A stretch of DNA of 64,000 bases from Rhizophagus clarus (GCA_015698045.1 BLAL01000178.1:186001-250000), one strand, 5' to 3'; counted from the stretch's first letter, positions 35,511 through 47,503 are shown. Translations and numbers: made by a program. Notes: a model not told the origin generated them from the letters alone.

Positions 35511-37020
35511 TTTATTTTTTTACTTATATCGTTATTTTTGTTTCTTATATTGACTTTATTACTATATCTAAAAACAAAAAGCATAATATTTAATTAGTTA
35601 GGGATAATTTAATTAGAATGTGAAGAAATATGTATAGAAAAATGTATAGAAAAATATATTGATAAGAAATATATAATATGAAATGTAATAGATATAATAA
35701 TATTAATAATTAATTGTTAATTTGTATTTGTATGATTTATAAAGAAAAAAATTAAAAAAAAATAAATAAAATATTTTTTTAAATGTTTTTTAAATTAAAT
35801 ATTATGATTAAAGATTTTATTATTATATAGTTTTTGGATTAAAAAAATAATATTAAAACTGTTTTCAGAAAAATTCTTTAAACTAAAAATATTTTTGAGT
35901 GAAATTTTTGGTAAATTTCAGTTAAAATATAGTTTTAAAAATGTTATTTTAATAAAAATTTTAGTCTAAAAAAGAATTTAATAAGAAATTAAATTCAGAA
36001 TTATAAATAGAATTAAAAATAAAACAAACTAAAAATTTAGAATTTTAATATTTATTATTAAAATTCATGAATTTTATTAATTTTAATGCAATTTATTGAA
36101 TTTGCTTTACTTTTATATTTCTCAAAATAAATTACTGGAATTAATTCCTATACATATGCGCCGATCCTTGGAATTAACTTAAATTAAGAGTTTTTAATAA
36201 AAAATTAGTAAACAGTGCAAAATACGATTGTGTTACACATTCATCTTATCAATCTTATGTAGAATAATCGGAAAATAAAAAAATTTTTTACAACTCATAC
36301 TTAAAAATTAAAATAATAATAACTTTTTATAACCCATCAACTATTTTAAGAACCCATCACTTTTTACACCAGTTGCAAATAAAAGTTTTATGAATACAAT
36401 TGTAATTATTTGCAGTTGTTAATGGTATTATTTATTCTCCAAAAGCTTTTTATTGATGTAAAATAATTAAATAAGGCAGCAAAAATAACTGGGTTTCGTA
36501 TAAATTTGCCATCATATTTAAAGAATTTTGAAAATAAAGAAATAACCAAAATTTTCATTATCTTTTAATAATTTTTAATTTTAAAAATTGTTTTTAAAAT
36601 ATGGAGACAAAGAATCTTCCTTTATATCATTTACTGACGATGATTTTAAAATTCATTTAACCGACATTGAAATCTCATGATATTTAAATCCACCAGTACG
36701 AAAGCTTTGACTTTTAAATAGATGATCGTTGTTACAGAGCCTTGCGAACGCCGCCTTTCTACAAAAACAATATACCTGTATCCCAATAAGCCCAGAGAAC
36801 TCATCACCTACAAAAATTAAAAAAGAAGAAATGTTAGAACATTTCTTAAAGTCAATTCCGATATTCTTCCCAAAGAAACAACATACCCGCGTCTCAAGGA
36901 ATTCCATTTGCTGCAGATAAGTCATATTATGATCGATATACTTTTATTTTATTTTACATTCGGTAAAACTCGGTAAAACAGAATAGTAAAAGTTATATCA
37001 TTAGATTCGGAACACCAATG
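35511..37020. other. A+T-rich interval with a short higher-GC island
   Basis: No defined gene. Bases 36720-36920 are richer in G+C than the surroundings and open in one frame on each strand (plus-strand run with FLQKQYTCIPISPENSSPTK and FLKSIPIFFPKKQHTR; minus-strand 90 codons). The plus-strand run has the more protein-like composition and follows a GTTACAG that could be an acceptor, so it may be an exon relic. Confidence 0.4.
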
Positions 37021-39170
37021 GCCTTATGATCATTAAATAAAAGGATAATTTTTTTTTAAATACACAATATATGAAAGGTACAGAATGCTTTTATAAAAGT
37101 TATTTAACAAATCGTTTTAATAATGTCAAAATATTAAATTGTGAAGTCCGGTCGTGCTTTTCGTCCGGCAACACTACAAAAAAGAAAGAAAAAAAATAAA
37201 TAATTAATTAATTAAAAAAAACCCAACGAAAAACACCACCCCAACCCTCCCTTACCTTAATTGTCCTTAATTCCAAAAGTCCGGTCATGCTTTTCGTCCG
37301 GCAACACTACAAAAAAAAAAAAATTAATAATTAATTAAAAAAACAACGAAAAACACCTCCCCAACCCTCCCTTACCTTAATTGTCCTTAATTCCAAAAGT
37401 CCGGTCGTGCTTTTCGTCCGGCAACACTACAAAAAGAAAAAAAACAAACGAATAATTAATTAATTAAAAAAAACAACGAAAACACCACCCCAACCCTCCC
37501 TTACCTTAATTGTCCTTAATTCCAAAAGTCTGGTCGTGCTTTTCGTCCGGCAACACTACAAAAAAGAAAAAAAAAGCAAATAAATAAATAATTAAAAAAA
37601 GCAAATAAATAAATAATTAATTAAACAAAAAACACCACCCAATCCTCCCTTACCTTAATTCCAATAGTCCGGTCGTGCTTTTCGTCCGGTAACACTACAA
37701 AAAAGAAAAAATAAACAAATAAATAATTAATTAATTAAACAGAAAACACCACCCCAACCCTCCCTTATCTTAATTCCAAAAGTCCGGTCGTGCTTTTCGT
37801 CCGGCAACACTACAAAAAAGATAAAAAAAGCAAATAAATAATTAATTAATTAAACAAAAAACACCACCCAACCCTCCCTTACCTTAATTCCAAAAGTCCG
37901 GTCGTGCTTTTCATCCGGCAACACTACAAAAAAGAAAAAAAAAGCAAATAAATAATTAATTAAAAAAAGCAAATAAATAAATAATTAATTAAACAAAAAA
38001 CACCACCCAACCCTCCCTTACCTTAATTCCAATAGTCCGGTCGTGCTTTTCGTCTGGCAACACTACAAAAAAGAAAAAAAAAACAAATAATTAATTAATT
38101 AATTAAAAAAAACAACAAAAAACACCTCTCCCAACCCTCCCTTACCTTAATTCCAATAGTCCGGTCATGCTTTTCATCCGGCAACACTACAAAAAAGAAA
38201 AAAAAAATAATAATTAATTAATTAAATAAAAAAAACCAACGAAAAACACCTCCTTACCTTAATTCCAAAAGTCCGGTCATGTTTTTCGTCCGGCAACACT
38301 ACAAAAAAGAAAAAAAAAATAATTAATTTATTAAATAAAAAAACCAACGAAAAATACCTCCCCCAACCCTCCCTTACCTTAATTCCAAAAGTCCGGTCAC
38401 GTTTTTTGTCCGGCAACACTACAAAAAAAGAAAAAAAAAAATAATTAATTAATTAATTAAAAAAAACAACAACGAAAAACACCACCCTAACCCTCCCTTA
38501 CCTTAATTCCAATAGTCCGGTCGTACTTTTCGTCCGGCAACACTACAAAAAAGAAAAAAAAACAAATAAATAATTAATTAATTAAACAAAAAACACCACC
38601 CCAACCCTCCCTTACCTTAATTCCAATAGTCCGGTCGTGCTTTTCGTCCGGCAACACTACAAAAAAGAAAAAACAAACAAAAAAATAAATAATTAATTAA
38701 TTAGAAAAAAAACAACAAAAAACACTTCTCCCAACCCTCCCTTACCTTAATTCCAATAGTCCGGTCATGCTTTTCGTCCGGCAACACTACAAAAAAGAAA
38801 AAAAAAATAATAATTAATTAATTAAATAAAAAAAAACCAACGAAAAACACCTCCTTACCTTAATTCCAAAAGTCTGGTCATGTTTTTCGTCCGGCAACAC
38901 TACAAAAAAGAAAAAAAAAATAATTAATTAATTAAATAAAAAAACCAACGAAAAACACCTCCCCCAACCCTTCCTTACCTTAATTCCAAAAGTCCGGTCA
39001 CGTTTTTCGTTTAGCAACACTACAAAAAAAGAAAAAAAAAAAAATAAATAATTAATTAATTAAAAAAAATAACAATGAAAAACACCACCCCAACCTTCCC
39101 TTACCTTAATTCCAATAGTCCGGTCATGCTTTTCGTCTGGCAATACTACAAAAAAGAAAAAAAAAAATTA
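37020..39170 (+). repeat. CCGG-rich tandem array, 17 units of 112-140 bp
   Basis: The core AGTCCGGTCGTGCTTTTCGT followed by CCGGCAACACTACAAAAAAG recurs near 37145, 37277, 37397, 37527, 37665, 37780, 37895, 38035, 38158, 38270, 38388, 38514, 38629, 38758, 38870, 38990 and 39117. Between cores lie a variable AAAT/TTAATTAA microsatellite and a C-rich block (CACCCCAACCCTCCCTTACC). Length differences sit in the A/T part while the core is well conserved. CCGG words near both sides of TGCTTTT can form a small imperfect hairpin. The leader 37020-37140 is shared with the decayed array at 59.1-60.0 kb. Open frames within it are repeat translations. Confidence 0.95.
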
Positions 39171-39622
39171 TTTTTTTAAATTGTTTTTTATCTAAATGTA
39201 ATAAATTCAAAAAAAAAACCTGTTTACCCAAATAATCGGATCATAATACCGGTTATACCAGTTCAAAACTAGATAAAGTGCATGTGATATATAACATATT
39301 CCTTTTTTATATCAACTCATGAGATAAGCTTATCGTAAATGGCAAGCGATATTGTCTTTTATGTTATAAATAGATAATCAATGCTAGTAGTTTTGTTCAG
39401 ACTTCAGATTTTTATTTTGGCAGAAGGGAAATTTTTTTTTAAAAAATAAAAAATCATTTTTTTTTTAAGGGAAATTTTTTTTAAAAAAATAAAAAATCAT
39501 TTGTTTTATGATAAGAGAATTTTTTTTTTAAAAAATAAAAAAATAATTTTTTTTTTCAAAAATTATAAACCACAATTTAAATTTTTTAGTTAATGGCGTT
39601 ACCTTTAGCTTCGGGATTAAAT
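39171..39622. other. Non-coding spacer with short direct repeats
   Basis: Bases 39420-39560 contain three copies of a GGGAAATTTTTTTT plus AAAAAATAAAAAATCATTT unit. No gene seen. Confidence 0.5.
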
Positions 39623-39777
39623 GGGGTCTTTGCAATAGAAAGGTACGAAACTCAAAAAAATTTTTAAATTTACTTTATATGCTAATTATGTTTTTTATAC
39701 TAAAATAAGTATAAATTTAATATTAATTAAATTTTTATTTTTTTTTGAATTTCGTACCTTTCTATTGCAAAGACCCC
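39623..39777. mobile_element. 155 bp MITE, well-preserved copy
   Basis: Perfect inverted ends, GGGGTCTTTGCAATAGAAAG and its complement, continue into GTACGAAACTCAAAAAAA-like arms. AAAT flanks both sides and may be the target duplication. The same family, inverted and with C/G changed to T/A, lies at 17191-17349. There is no coding capacity. Confidence 0.9.
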
Positions 39778-39884
39778 AAATACTGTAACAGGTAAGTTTT
39801 TTTTGCTTTTATTCTCCTTTCTTTTGTCTCTTATTAACTTGTTCTTTTTTTTAGGCGTGGCTGTTTTTATCCATTTCGGAAATT

Positions 39885-40770
39885 CAAGGTGAGTTTTAAT
39901 TTCTTCTCCTTTTTTTTGTTTTCTTTTCATTCTTTCCCTTGTTCTTTTACTAAACTTTTTGTCTTTTTAGATGTGTACCATATGAGTGAAAATTCAAGTA
40001 AGTCTCTTACGTCTCTTCTCCTGTTGTTTTATTTTTCTTTTAAGATGATATTAACCGTTTTCTTTCTTTTTTTTTCTATGGGTGGGTGTTCTGGCTTTTC
40101 TTTCATTTTTTTCCCCTTTATTTCTCTTCTTTTCGTGGTTTTTTCGTTTCTTTTTTTCATTATTCCTTTCGTTTCTTCTATGGTTCTTTCATTGATCTTT
40201 TGTGGTTCTTTTGTTATTCCTTTCATTGATCTTTTATTCCTTTCATCATTGTTTCTTTTATTGCTTTTTTGGTTTATTTCATTGATCTTTGATTTCTTTC
40301 ATTGCTTTTTTTTTGTTTTTTTCATTGATCCTTGGTTTCTTTCATTACTTTTTTCGTTTCTTTCATTGATCTTTGGTCTCTTTTCAATGATCTTTGGTTT
40401 CTTTCATTGATCTTTGACTTCTTTTGTTGCTTTTTTTTGTTTCCTTTATTGATTTTCATTCCTCCTTTGCTTCCTTTCATTCTCTTTCATTCCTCTTATT
40501 TTTTTTTCATTTGCCATTTGCTTCTTTTATTCCTTTTATTTTTTTTCATTCTCTTTATTCCTTTTCATTCCCTTTCATTTTCTCATTCATTTTCATTCTT
40601 TTTTTGTTTCATTCATTCTTTTTCACTATCCTTTACCTTTTTTGTTCCTTCCTCATTTCTCTTTGATCATCTTTACTTCCCTTTATCCCTTTTCATTTAT
40701 CTCTTCTTTCCTTTATTCTTCCTTTATCCTTTCTTCCTGTATTTTCCATTTTTTCTTATATATTGCAGTG
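39885..40770 (+). repeat. Polypyrimidine tract, about 0.9 kb
   Basis: The plus strand is nearly all T and C, with locally repeated TTTCATTGATCTTTGGTTTC units at 40180-40430 and then CTTTTCATTC-type words. Long Phe/Ser/Leu-rich frames on the plus strand (173 and 154 codons) and the Lys/Glu-rich minus frame are by-products of composition. Such tracts can form triplex DNA under supercoiling. Confidence 0.85.
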
Positions 40771-41555
40771 CATGTGCAATTAATACAGCATTATAACATT
40801 AATATTACAGTTAAAATTATGCAATTGTGGCTTAATTTTTTTATAAAATCATGTATACATTGTGGTGTAATTTTTTTTCTTTGAATTAAAATATAGTTTT
40901 TTTCATACAATTTCCTTTTTATTAATTTATAGTGATATTAATTATTATTCAACAAATTATTAAGTGTGAAATTGTTTTTGTAATTATAGATTTAATGATT
41001 GTGGTGTTAAAGTTTTTTTTCTTTTTTGTTTAACTAATTATCATTACTATTATATTACCAGTTACGGTATATTAATTCTAGCCGAAATTATGTTAATTCT
41101 GGCCAAAATTAAAATTGTGCTGAATTGCACTTTTTAAAAATTGTACGCATTTTTTTAGATCACAATATTGCATATCTTTAACTTTTATAATACATTGTAT
41201 AACAAAATTTAACATATTTGGACGATGAAACAAATCCGCCGATATGATATATTAAGATTTTATAATTATATTACAGGTTTTGATTAACAATTACTACAAT
41301 ATAAAGTAATTGAAATATATTTTTAAGGCAGTGATATGCTTAAAAACTTGAAAGGTTTGGAATTGAAAGAATTGGTTTTAATATTTCAATAATTTCAATA
41401 CATTTTAATTTATTTATTTATATTATATGTATATATATTTCTATGTATTGAAAGCTTTTAATAAAAATTTATTGGTGTTAAAAAGCTTAAAATGAAAGAA
41501 TTGGAAGAATCCAGTAGATTCCAATTTTCCAGTATATTACTGCTATAAAATATTA
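40771..41555. other. Gene-free A+T-rich interval
   Basis: No exon or repeat recognised. TTCTAGCCGAAATTATG and TTCTGGCCAAAATTAAA at 41076-41110 are a local duplicated word of the kind seen in nearby MITEs. Confidence 0.45.
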
Positions 41556-41809
41556 ACCCCAAGAGCACCCCGAAAAATTCTGCGATCACGTGATCATATA
41601 AAATTTTTGTCACATCCGCGTCACACCTCCACTCTTCCATTATTCATAAGTATCTGAGGGACTTAGTTTTTTCACGACCGGTAAAAACATATTTGTCACT
41701 CCCCTATTTGTCACAAGCGTATCTGGCACTATCACATGTCAGTGCATAACTCCGCATAACGCTGGCCAAAAATCACGTGTCGCAGAATTTTTCGGGGTGC
41801 TCTTGGGGT
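41556..41809. mobile_element. 254 bp inverted-repeat element
   Basis: The ends ACCCCAAGAGCACCCCGAAA (plus AATTCTGCGATCACGTGAT) and the inverse at the right side, ending GCTCTTGGGGT, match over about 37 bases with few differences. Near-TA dinucleotides flank it, but no clean target duplication is visible. The interior is richer in G+C than the surroundings, with repeated TTTGTCAC words. Its good preservation suggests recent activity. Confidence 0.82.
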
Positions 41810-42497
41810 AGTTCTATAAGACATCTCGTACTGCAGCTAGCTGATCCTCCCTGGCTCCCTTGATATTAAGAAAGACAATAAAGTAATTTTTCTCAAATAA
41901 ACTTTCATCATGATCTTAATAAACGAATAAACTATGTATATTGTTCCTATTCTGTTATGACACAAGAAAAATAAGCAATAAACAAAATGTGGTAAGGGTA
42001 TACCCGGAAGTATAACTTGGTTTATTTAATACGTAATCAATAACTAATTTAGCTTTACCAGAGTGATCTAAAATAAAGCATCGCTATTCAATGTCAGCTT
42101 TTGTTCACTTAGAGCATGAGAGAATCAGGAACATTGATTTGCCTTGATTGTTTCATAGAGGTAGATGAATTCGCACAAGAACGTCCCTATTTATATATCA
42201 GATGATCTTATGATTGATGGAAAACCCGTAAATATCTGAAATTTAGACCTGTAAATCGTAGAAATTTAGTTGCGTTTCTATAATAATGAATCTTTATCCA
42301 TCTAAGTTTATCTTTACATGTTAACATACAAACTATATTTAAATTAATAAAAGATTTAATTTCATGAATATAAGAATTTTATTCGATTATCATTTATTTG
42401 TGAAATTATTTAATAGAAGAAGTTATTGCATGAAAATATGATATCAACAAAACTCAAAAATACCATTAATCGCAAAACGTAAAAATGGTAAAGTAAG
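41810..42497. other. Spacer downstream of the RRM gene
   Basis: No gene recognised. The last about 130 bases before 42498 are probably the 3' untranslated part of the minus-strand RRM gene. Confidence 0.45.
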
Positions 42498-43306
42498 TTA
42501 CAGACTATAAAATGGTTTTTCACTCCAACGTGATTTCCTACGTTGAGCACGAGCAGCTTGAACAGAATAAGTAGAACCATCGATATAAACATTTCCTTTC
42601 TTTATAGCAGCATCGTATGTTTCAAATGATTCGAAAGTGACGAAAGCACAACTCTATATTATAAAAATATATTAATAAATTAATAAAATCATACCCAAGT
42701 CTTGTTAAACATTAGTCAAAGTATTACCTTACTAATTACCAAATCCATATGAATTACACGACCAAATTGTTCTTCCAATATTCTTCTCAATTTAGTCTTG
42801 GTTATATCAGGTTTAACAGATCCAATAAAAACGCGATATTCTAAAAGATAAATAAGAATTTATTTAAATGAAAAACCATTTGAAAAACGCGAAAAAAATT
42901 TTTTTCTTTCCTTTTCCTTCGTATGGATTTGCTTGACTAGTATGGATCCAATTACAATCATCTTCTACATCAATAAAATCCAATTTAGCGTTACTACTGC
43001 CACAAATATATCCACTATTATTTTTATACTCTTAAACACTGCGTTCATTGCACAATAAAATTTATATATTTATACAAATAAAATATTTATAAACTGTGAA
43101 CTTTATTATTGCATACTTGTAGGTTGTTTAGGATAATCCTTCAACACTGCTATTAAATCTTTTTGCGACTTGATTAAAGCATCTTTATATGCGATTAAAG
43201 CTTCTTGTAACTGGGCTATTTTGTCTTCTTTAGACCTAATAACCGCGTCCTTCAGCTCAATTTGTAACTTTAATACATCACAGTTAGAGCATTTTTGGTG
43301 TCCCAT
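42498..43306 (-). CDS. RRM-type RNA-binding protein with N-terminal coiled coil (one junction unresolved)
   Basis: The last two exons are clear. Exon 42840-42728 and exon 42653-42498 (phase 0) encode one RNA recognition motif with RNP2 VFIGSV, RNP1 SCAFVTF and a basic end (QRRKSRWSEKPFYSL). Upstream, ATG at 43306 opens a coiled-coil segment (LKLQIELKDAVIRSKEDKIA) with CSNC near the start, ending in phase 1 at GTATGC (last exon base 43117). A middle exon from 43030 (YKNNSGYICGSSNAKLDFID, then CNWIHTSQANPYEGKGK) fits that phase. Its donor to 42840 must be phase 1; candidates are GTAACG and GTCAAG, and neither is fully convincing. RRM proteins bind single-stranded RNA; the target is unknown. The gene lies 152 bases downstream of the isomerase gene, on the same strand. 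Confidence 0.7.
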
Positions 43307-43458
43307 TGTAATAGCAGCACACCACACAAATTGCAATAAAATGATTTCAGTCGCGTCTTTACAGAAATATATCTGATTGATCAGAATTTATTATCGAATA
43401 TGATTGGTTGGTTTTGTAACATGCGGATCCCTAATTTATGGAACTTACTTTTAACCAT

Positions 43459-44318
43459 TTATAATTTTGCTTTCCAATTTTTCACGCTCAAATATTTAAT
43501 TCCTTCAACATACATTTCTTGTTTCAATAACCCATAAATAGCTCCAGCTTTTGCTTTACCAGCACATTTTAGTCCCAACTCTTTTGCTTTTTCTAATAAT
43601 TCACTCTCTGATGCTATACCTTCTACTAGTTCTTTTTCTAAAGCTTCTTTTGCTGAGAATCTATGAGCTTGTAAAATACAATCTCGATAAACTTTAGGTG
43701 TCATTTTAATACGAACTATAGCTGCCATTCCGGGATGAAGAGGAGAAGGAATGTCAACTTCATTCTTGTAAAAAAGAATCCAAGAATGTGATTAGTAATA
43801 TATTTTGAATATAAATATTTAATATTGGTTACATACCATGCACAAAAATCCTCTATCGTTTCTCATAACACGATAATCTATTTAAAAACTATAAAGTTTG
43901 ATCAGAAGTTAAAATTAATTGAATTTCCATGTTTCTTACCATGTGCCAAAGCCAACATAAATCCTCCAGCAAAAGCATGTCCATTGATTGCAGCAACAGT
44001 AGGAATAGGAAACGTTAAAATTCTTATTAATAGTTTTAAATAATAATCATCAAAAAATCCTGGTGTAGTAAGAGCATGTTCTAGGTCTAATCCATTACTA
44101 AAAAATTTTCCTTCTCCCGTAGTAATAAGCGTAGCAGGTTCGCCATCTTCCTGTTCACGAACTTTTTCGATTTCGTCCAAAGCTCCAAAAAGAGCTTCAA
44201 TAAATTTTGTATTAAACCGGTTTTCACCTGTTTTCATCGTCAAAATAAATAATGGCCCTTCTCGAACAAGTGTAACCATTTGGTTAGACGCATCAGGAAA
44301 AGCGGTTTTTATATTCAT
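43459..44318 (-). CDS. Enoyl-CoA hydratase/isomerase (delta3,delta2-enoyl-CoA isomerase type), peroxisomal
   Basis: Three exons, 44318-43940, 43877-43837 and 43764-43459, in phases 1 and 0, give 241 residues. The crotonase fold is recognisable from GEGKFFSNGLDLEHAL, the oxyanion-hole segment INGHAFAGGFMLALAHDYR and the catalytic-Glu segment MNEVDIPSPLHPGM, which resembles the SEVDIGLPLP segment of plant-type isomerases. These enzymes move double bonds so that unsaturated fatty acids can enter beta-oxidation. The C-terminus is AKL, a PTS1-type peroxisomal signal. An AG just before the start codon (GGCAACG at about 44337) suggests a 5' untranslated intron. It is divergent from the WD40 gene. 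Hydratase activity cannot be excluded. Confidence 0.9.
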
Positions 44319-45230
44319 TTTCGAAATTCGTTGCCTATAAATATATTTCAAATGCTTAAAACACCTATTAAATTTAACATTTAATACAAATCAATATATA
44401 CCTTAATGAGTTCCCTATCAAAAGATTTTATTTTCAGAATAAAATTTTTGCGAACTCATTTTATAATGTAGTTTGGTAACACTGGGGTATCATATATTAC
44501 CTTGATAATCTCCCACTTCCATTGGTGTGAGCCGGGACCGATTGAACCTTTTTTTGATTTGTAATCATTTGTTACATGAATCCAGCTAATCCTACGTCGG
44601 ACCCAATGGAAACGGTTATACTAATTTGATGATTTCGTGATGATCTGTTGGTCATAACAAATATTAATTTCTGAATGTAAGTAGATGGCAATTATTTTCA
44701 TCATAAAGAATTGATTAATATAGTTAAAACATAGGGAATATAGACGCTCGGTTTTTAGTTGCTTTGTGAAGTATTGTAGAAATAGTAACAAGTTAAACCT
44801 AACAGTAATGGTTTCGTGATAAAATAACGAAATGGAAAAACAAAACAATTTGACAATTTATTCAATGAAATAGTGTTTTTATACGATAAATGCTAAGTCA
44901 TGATCACTAGAAATTGGATACACATTGGACTTCCAATTCTTCCAATCCAATGCTACTCTCAATTCCGATATAATTATTCGGACACATAGGCATACATAAA
45001 GTATATAAAAAATGTTACTAAAGAAATAGGAAATAGGAATGAAAGGTCCAAGGAATTATTGTCACTCCCTAACCAGGCACTGGTAAGTTTTTTTAACGAA
45101 AACGCGTAACTTCTAACTTGCATAACTATGACATCAATGCATCGATCACATCGATCACATCATTCACATGATTTGGTCTACAATAAAGGATAAAAAAGAC
45201 TAAGTGCAAAAAAACCTCAATTTATGAACA
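44319..45230. promoter_or_regulatory. Divergent intergenic region between isomerase and WD40 genes
   Basis: About 0.9 kb separates the two start codons. Bases 44515-44625 are richer in G+C and contain TTCCATTGG and CCAATGGAA, a CCAAT-type pair in inverted orientation about 90 bases apart. Near 45140 ATCGATCAC is repeated. No transcription start can be fixed from sequence. Confidence 0.4.
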
Positions 45231-47503
45231 ATGGAGCACCAAAGAATCCAGTTCAATCACGATTCACACTCTCAGATAAATAAACTTCTCATTCAGAGAG
45301 AATTATATCCAAACCAAAAGCCATACACAAAAGCATTTTATTCAGATCCTTATGTCGTTAAACGTTTTAGTAAACCCTTGAGTCTTACAGGTCATGACGG
45401 GTGTGTAAATACTGTTATATGGAACGACGCAGGTAACCTTATACTGTCAGGATCAGGTATGTACAAATTTCAATGGGCTAGTTTCAATAATGACCATTAA
45501 AATTTAATTCTAATATTTATCATTTGAACATATTACATGATTGAGTTAATTAATATCTTTTGTTTTCGTACTTTGATTAGATGATTGTCGCCTTAAAATA
45601 TGGTCTCCATTTGATAGGCCCGAAAACCCTCTCGTCCATTCAATTCCATCGGGCCATACTTCAAACATCTTTTCTGCTAAATTTATGCCAAAGACGAATG
45701 ATCGACACATAATTTCATGTGCTTGTGATGGAATTGTTAGATTCACTGATCTTAACGATTATATTGTTAATTCTCCTTCACATAGTTGGCGTCCTTTGCC
45801 GGAATTTCGATGTCACAGCAATATGGCGTAAGTTTCTAATCATATACTTGTTAAGATATCGTTCATTAATTTGAATCGCGTCTTAAGACATATTTATCAC
45901 AAATAGGTATGAAGTTTTGCCTGACCCCAATGATTCCAAGGTGTTTTTCTCTTGTGCTGAAGACGGTCGAATAAATAAGTACGATCTCCGCATTAGCACA
46001 TCTTGTAATCATGAGCCTTGTAAACGTCACACATTTTTAGATTTGAATACTAACCATATCCCGGGAAAGCGTGCTAACTCACGACAATCTAATGATAACA
46101 ATGAGGATCGTTCACAAAGCGAACCAGAGTCAGAGCAACGACCAGAACGTAGACGACGACCTTTTGCATTTCGATCTGGTTCAGATATGAGTGTTACAGC
46201 CATATCAATCAGACCAGATAATCCTGTTTATTTGGCTGCTGCATGTGGAGATGATACTATACGTATTTATGATCAACGATTTGTGAGGTCAAATATGCCT
46301 TATCATCGAGATATCCAAGTATATCAATTTATTCCTACAGCAATGCGCCAGAAACAAAATCAAGACCAACGTCATCAAATGACTAGTTTGAAATTCGATC
46401 CAAATGGTGGTGGTGATTTATGTGCTAGCTACAGTAGTGATAAAATTTATTGGATTAGACCTGGTGCTGGTCTAGTTGATAACCCAAAAAAGATGAGAAA
46501 AGGCGCAGTGAGGATATCAAAAAAGAAAAAACAAAACGATTCAGATAATCATTTAGAGGATAATATGGAAGTAGATAATATTGAAGTAGAAGATCTTAAT
46601 ATGAATGAAGGAAAGACAAAAGAAGAAAATTTAAGTGATTTTGGCGGAGAGAGAGATACAATTCCAACTTCTGGAAATATTAAGAATCTAGTTGATAATA
46701 ACGATGATGAAATTTTAGGCAATCAACAAATTTTATCTACCGAAATGCAAAATCTGAATGATGTAAAAGACGAGCAAGAAGAGTATGAAGATGATTACAT
46801 GTATAGTTCTGATGAAGAGGATAGCGATATAGAAGAGGCACGCGATGAAGATATAGCTATGAATTATACTGGTCATTTAAATTCCAGAACTATGGTGCGT
46901 TTGAATTTATTTCATTCTGATTATGTTTGAAGAAACATTTTCTTAAATCTAATATAAATTGATAATAGATTAAAGAAGCATATTTCTTTGGTGCAAAATC
47001 CGAATATATTCTTTCTGGTTCGGATGACCGTCGTATATTTATATGGGATAAGTTGACAGGGAAAATAGTAAATTCATTCATTGGTGACCATGTAAGAATT
47101 TGTTTATTAATACTTCTAAAATCTAATCACCTTTGCAACAGTATTAACCTAATTTTTCATTTATATTAGAAAGTTGTAAATTGCGTTCAACCACATCCAT
47201 ATTATCCAATTATTTGTACTTCTGGGATTGATTATGACATAAAACTTTGGTATCCTGAAGGTGAAGAAAATGACATTTCAAATCTAGATGAAATTATAAG
47301 AGAATCACGCCAAGAAAATAATGATTGGGGTGGTAATGTCTTGGTCTTACCCTTACATCAATTTATGCAATTTTTTGGTAAGTTTATATTAATTTTAATT
47401 AAGTTTTTTTTTTAATATTAAAAAATTAGCAATTTAACTCTTTTCTCTTTCCTTTTTAGCCTTGCTCGGTAATGAGTCCGGAAGTATTTTTGATTTTGAA
47501 TGA
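45231..47503 (+). CDS. WD40 protein of DCAF type (DDB1-CUL4 associated factor, DCAF6/DCAF8/WDTC1-like)
   Basis: Six exons, 45231-45456, 45581-45827, 45907-46894, 46969-47091, 47170-47377 and 47460-47503, are phase-consistent and encode 611 residues. WD repeats begin at [20 protein letters not shown] (about residue 54) and continue with [11 protein letters not shown], then [25 protein letters not shown] and [12 protein letters not shown]. The last repeats follow a long acidic insertion (about residues 370-470): [15 protein letters not shown] and [16 protein letters not shown]. The acidic insert between the central and last blades, the LWYPE ending and the DLR/DQRF (WDXR-like) motifs fit DCAF substrate receptors of CUL4 ubiquitin ligases. 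An out-of-frame ATG at 45224 opens a 19-codon frame over the start and could damp translation. The substrate is unknown. Confidence 0.88.

Noticed and set aside
36653..36925. Minus-strand 90-codon frame
   Set aside because: Cys/Phe-rich with no recognisable motif; the opposite strand has more protein-like composition. Neither could be joined to other exons.
38222..38419. Minus-strand 65-codon frame with repeated LPDKKRDRTFGIKVR-like segments
   Set aside because: It is the translation of two units of the CCGG tandem array.
37020..39170. Possible CRISPR array, because of regularly spaced repeats
   Set aside because: Units are contiguous low-complexity repeats without unique spacers, and the genome is clearly eukaryotic.
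39889..40796. Plus-strand frames of 173 and 154 codons
   Set aside because: They consist of Phe/Ser/Leu/Ile from a T/C-only strand, several frames are open at the same time, and no domain or splice structure is visible.
44525..44570. GGTTCAATCGG on the minus strand, like a tRNA T-arm or pol III B box
   Set aside because: The five bases on each side cannot pair as a T-stem, and no cloverleaf can be drawn upstream.
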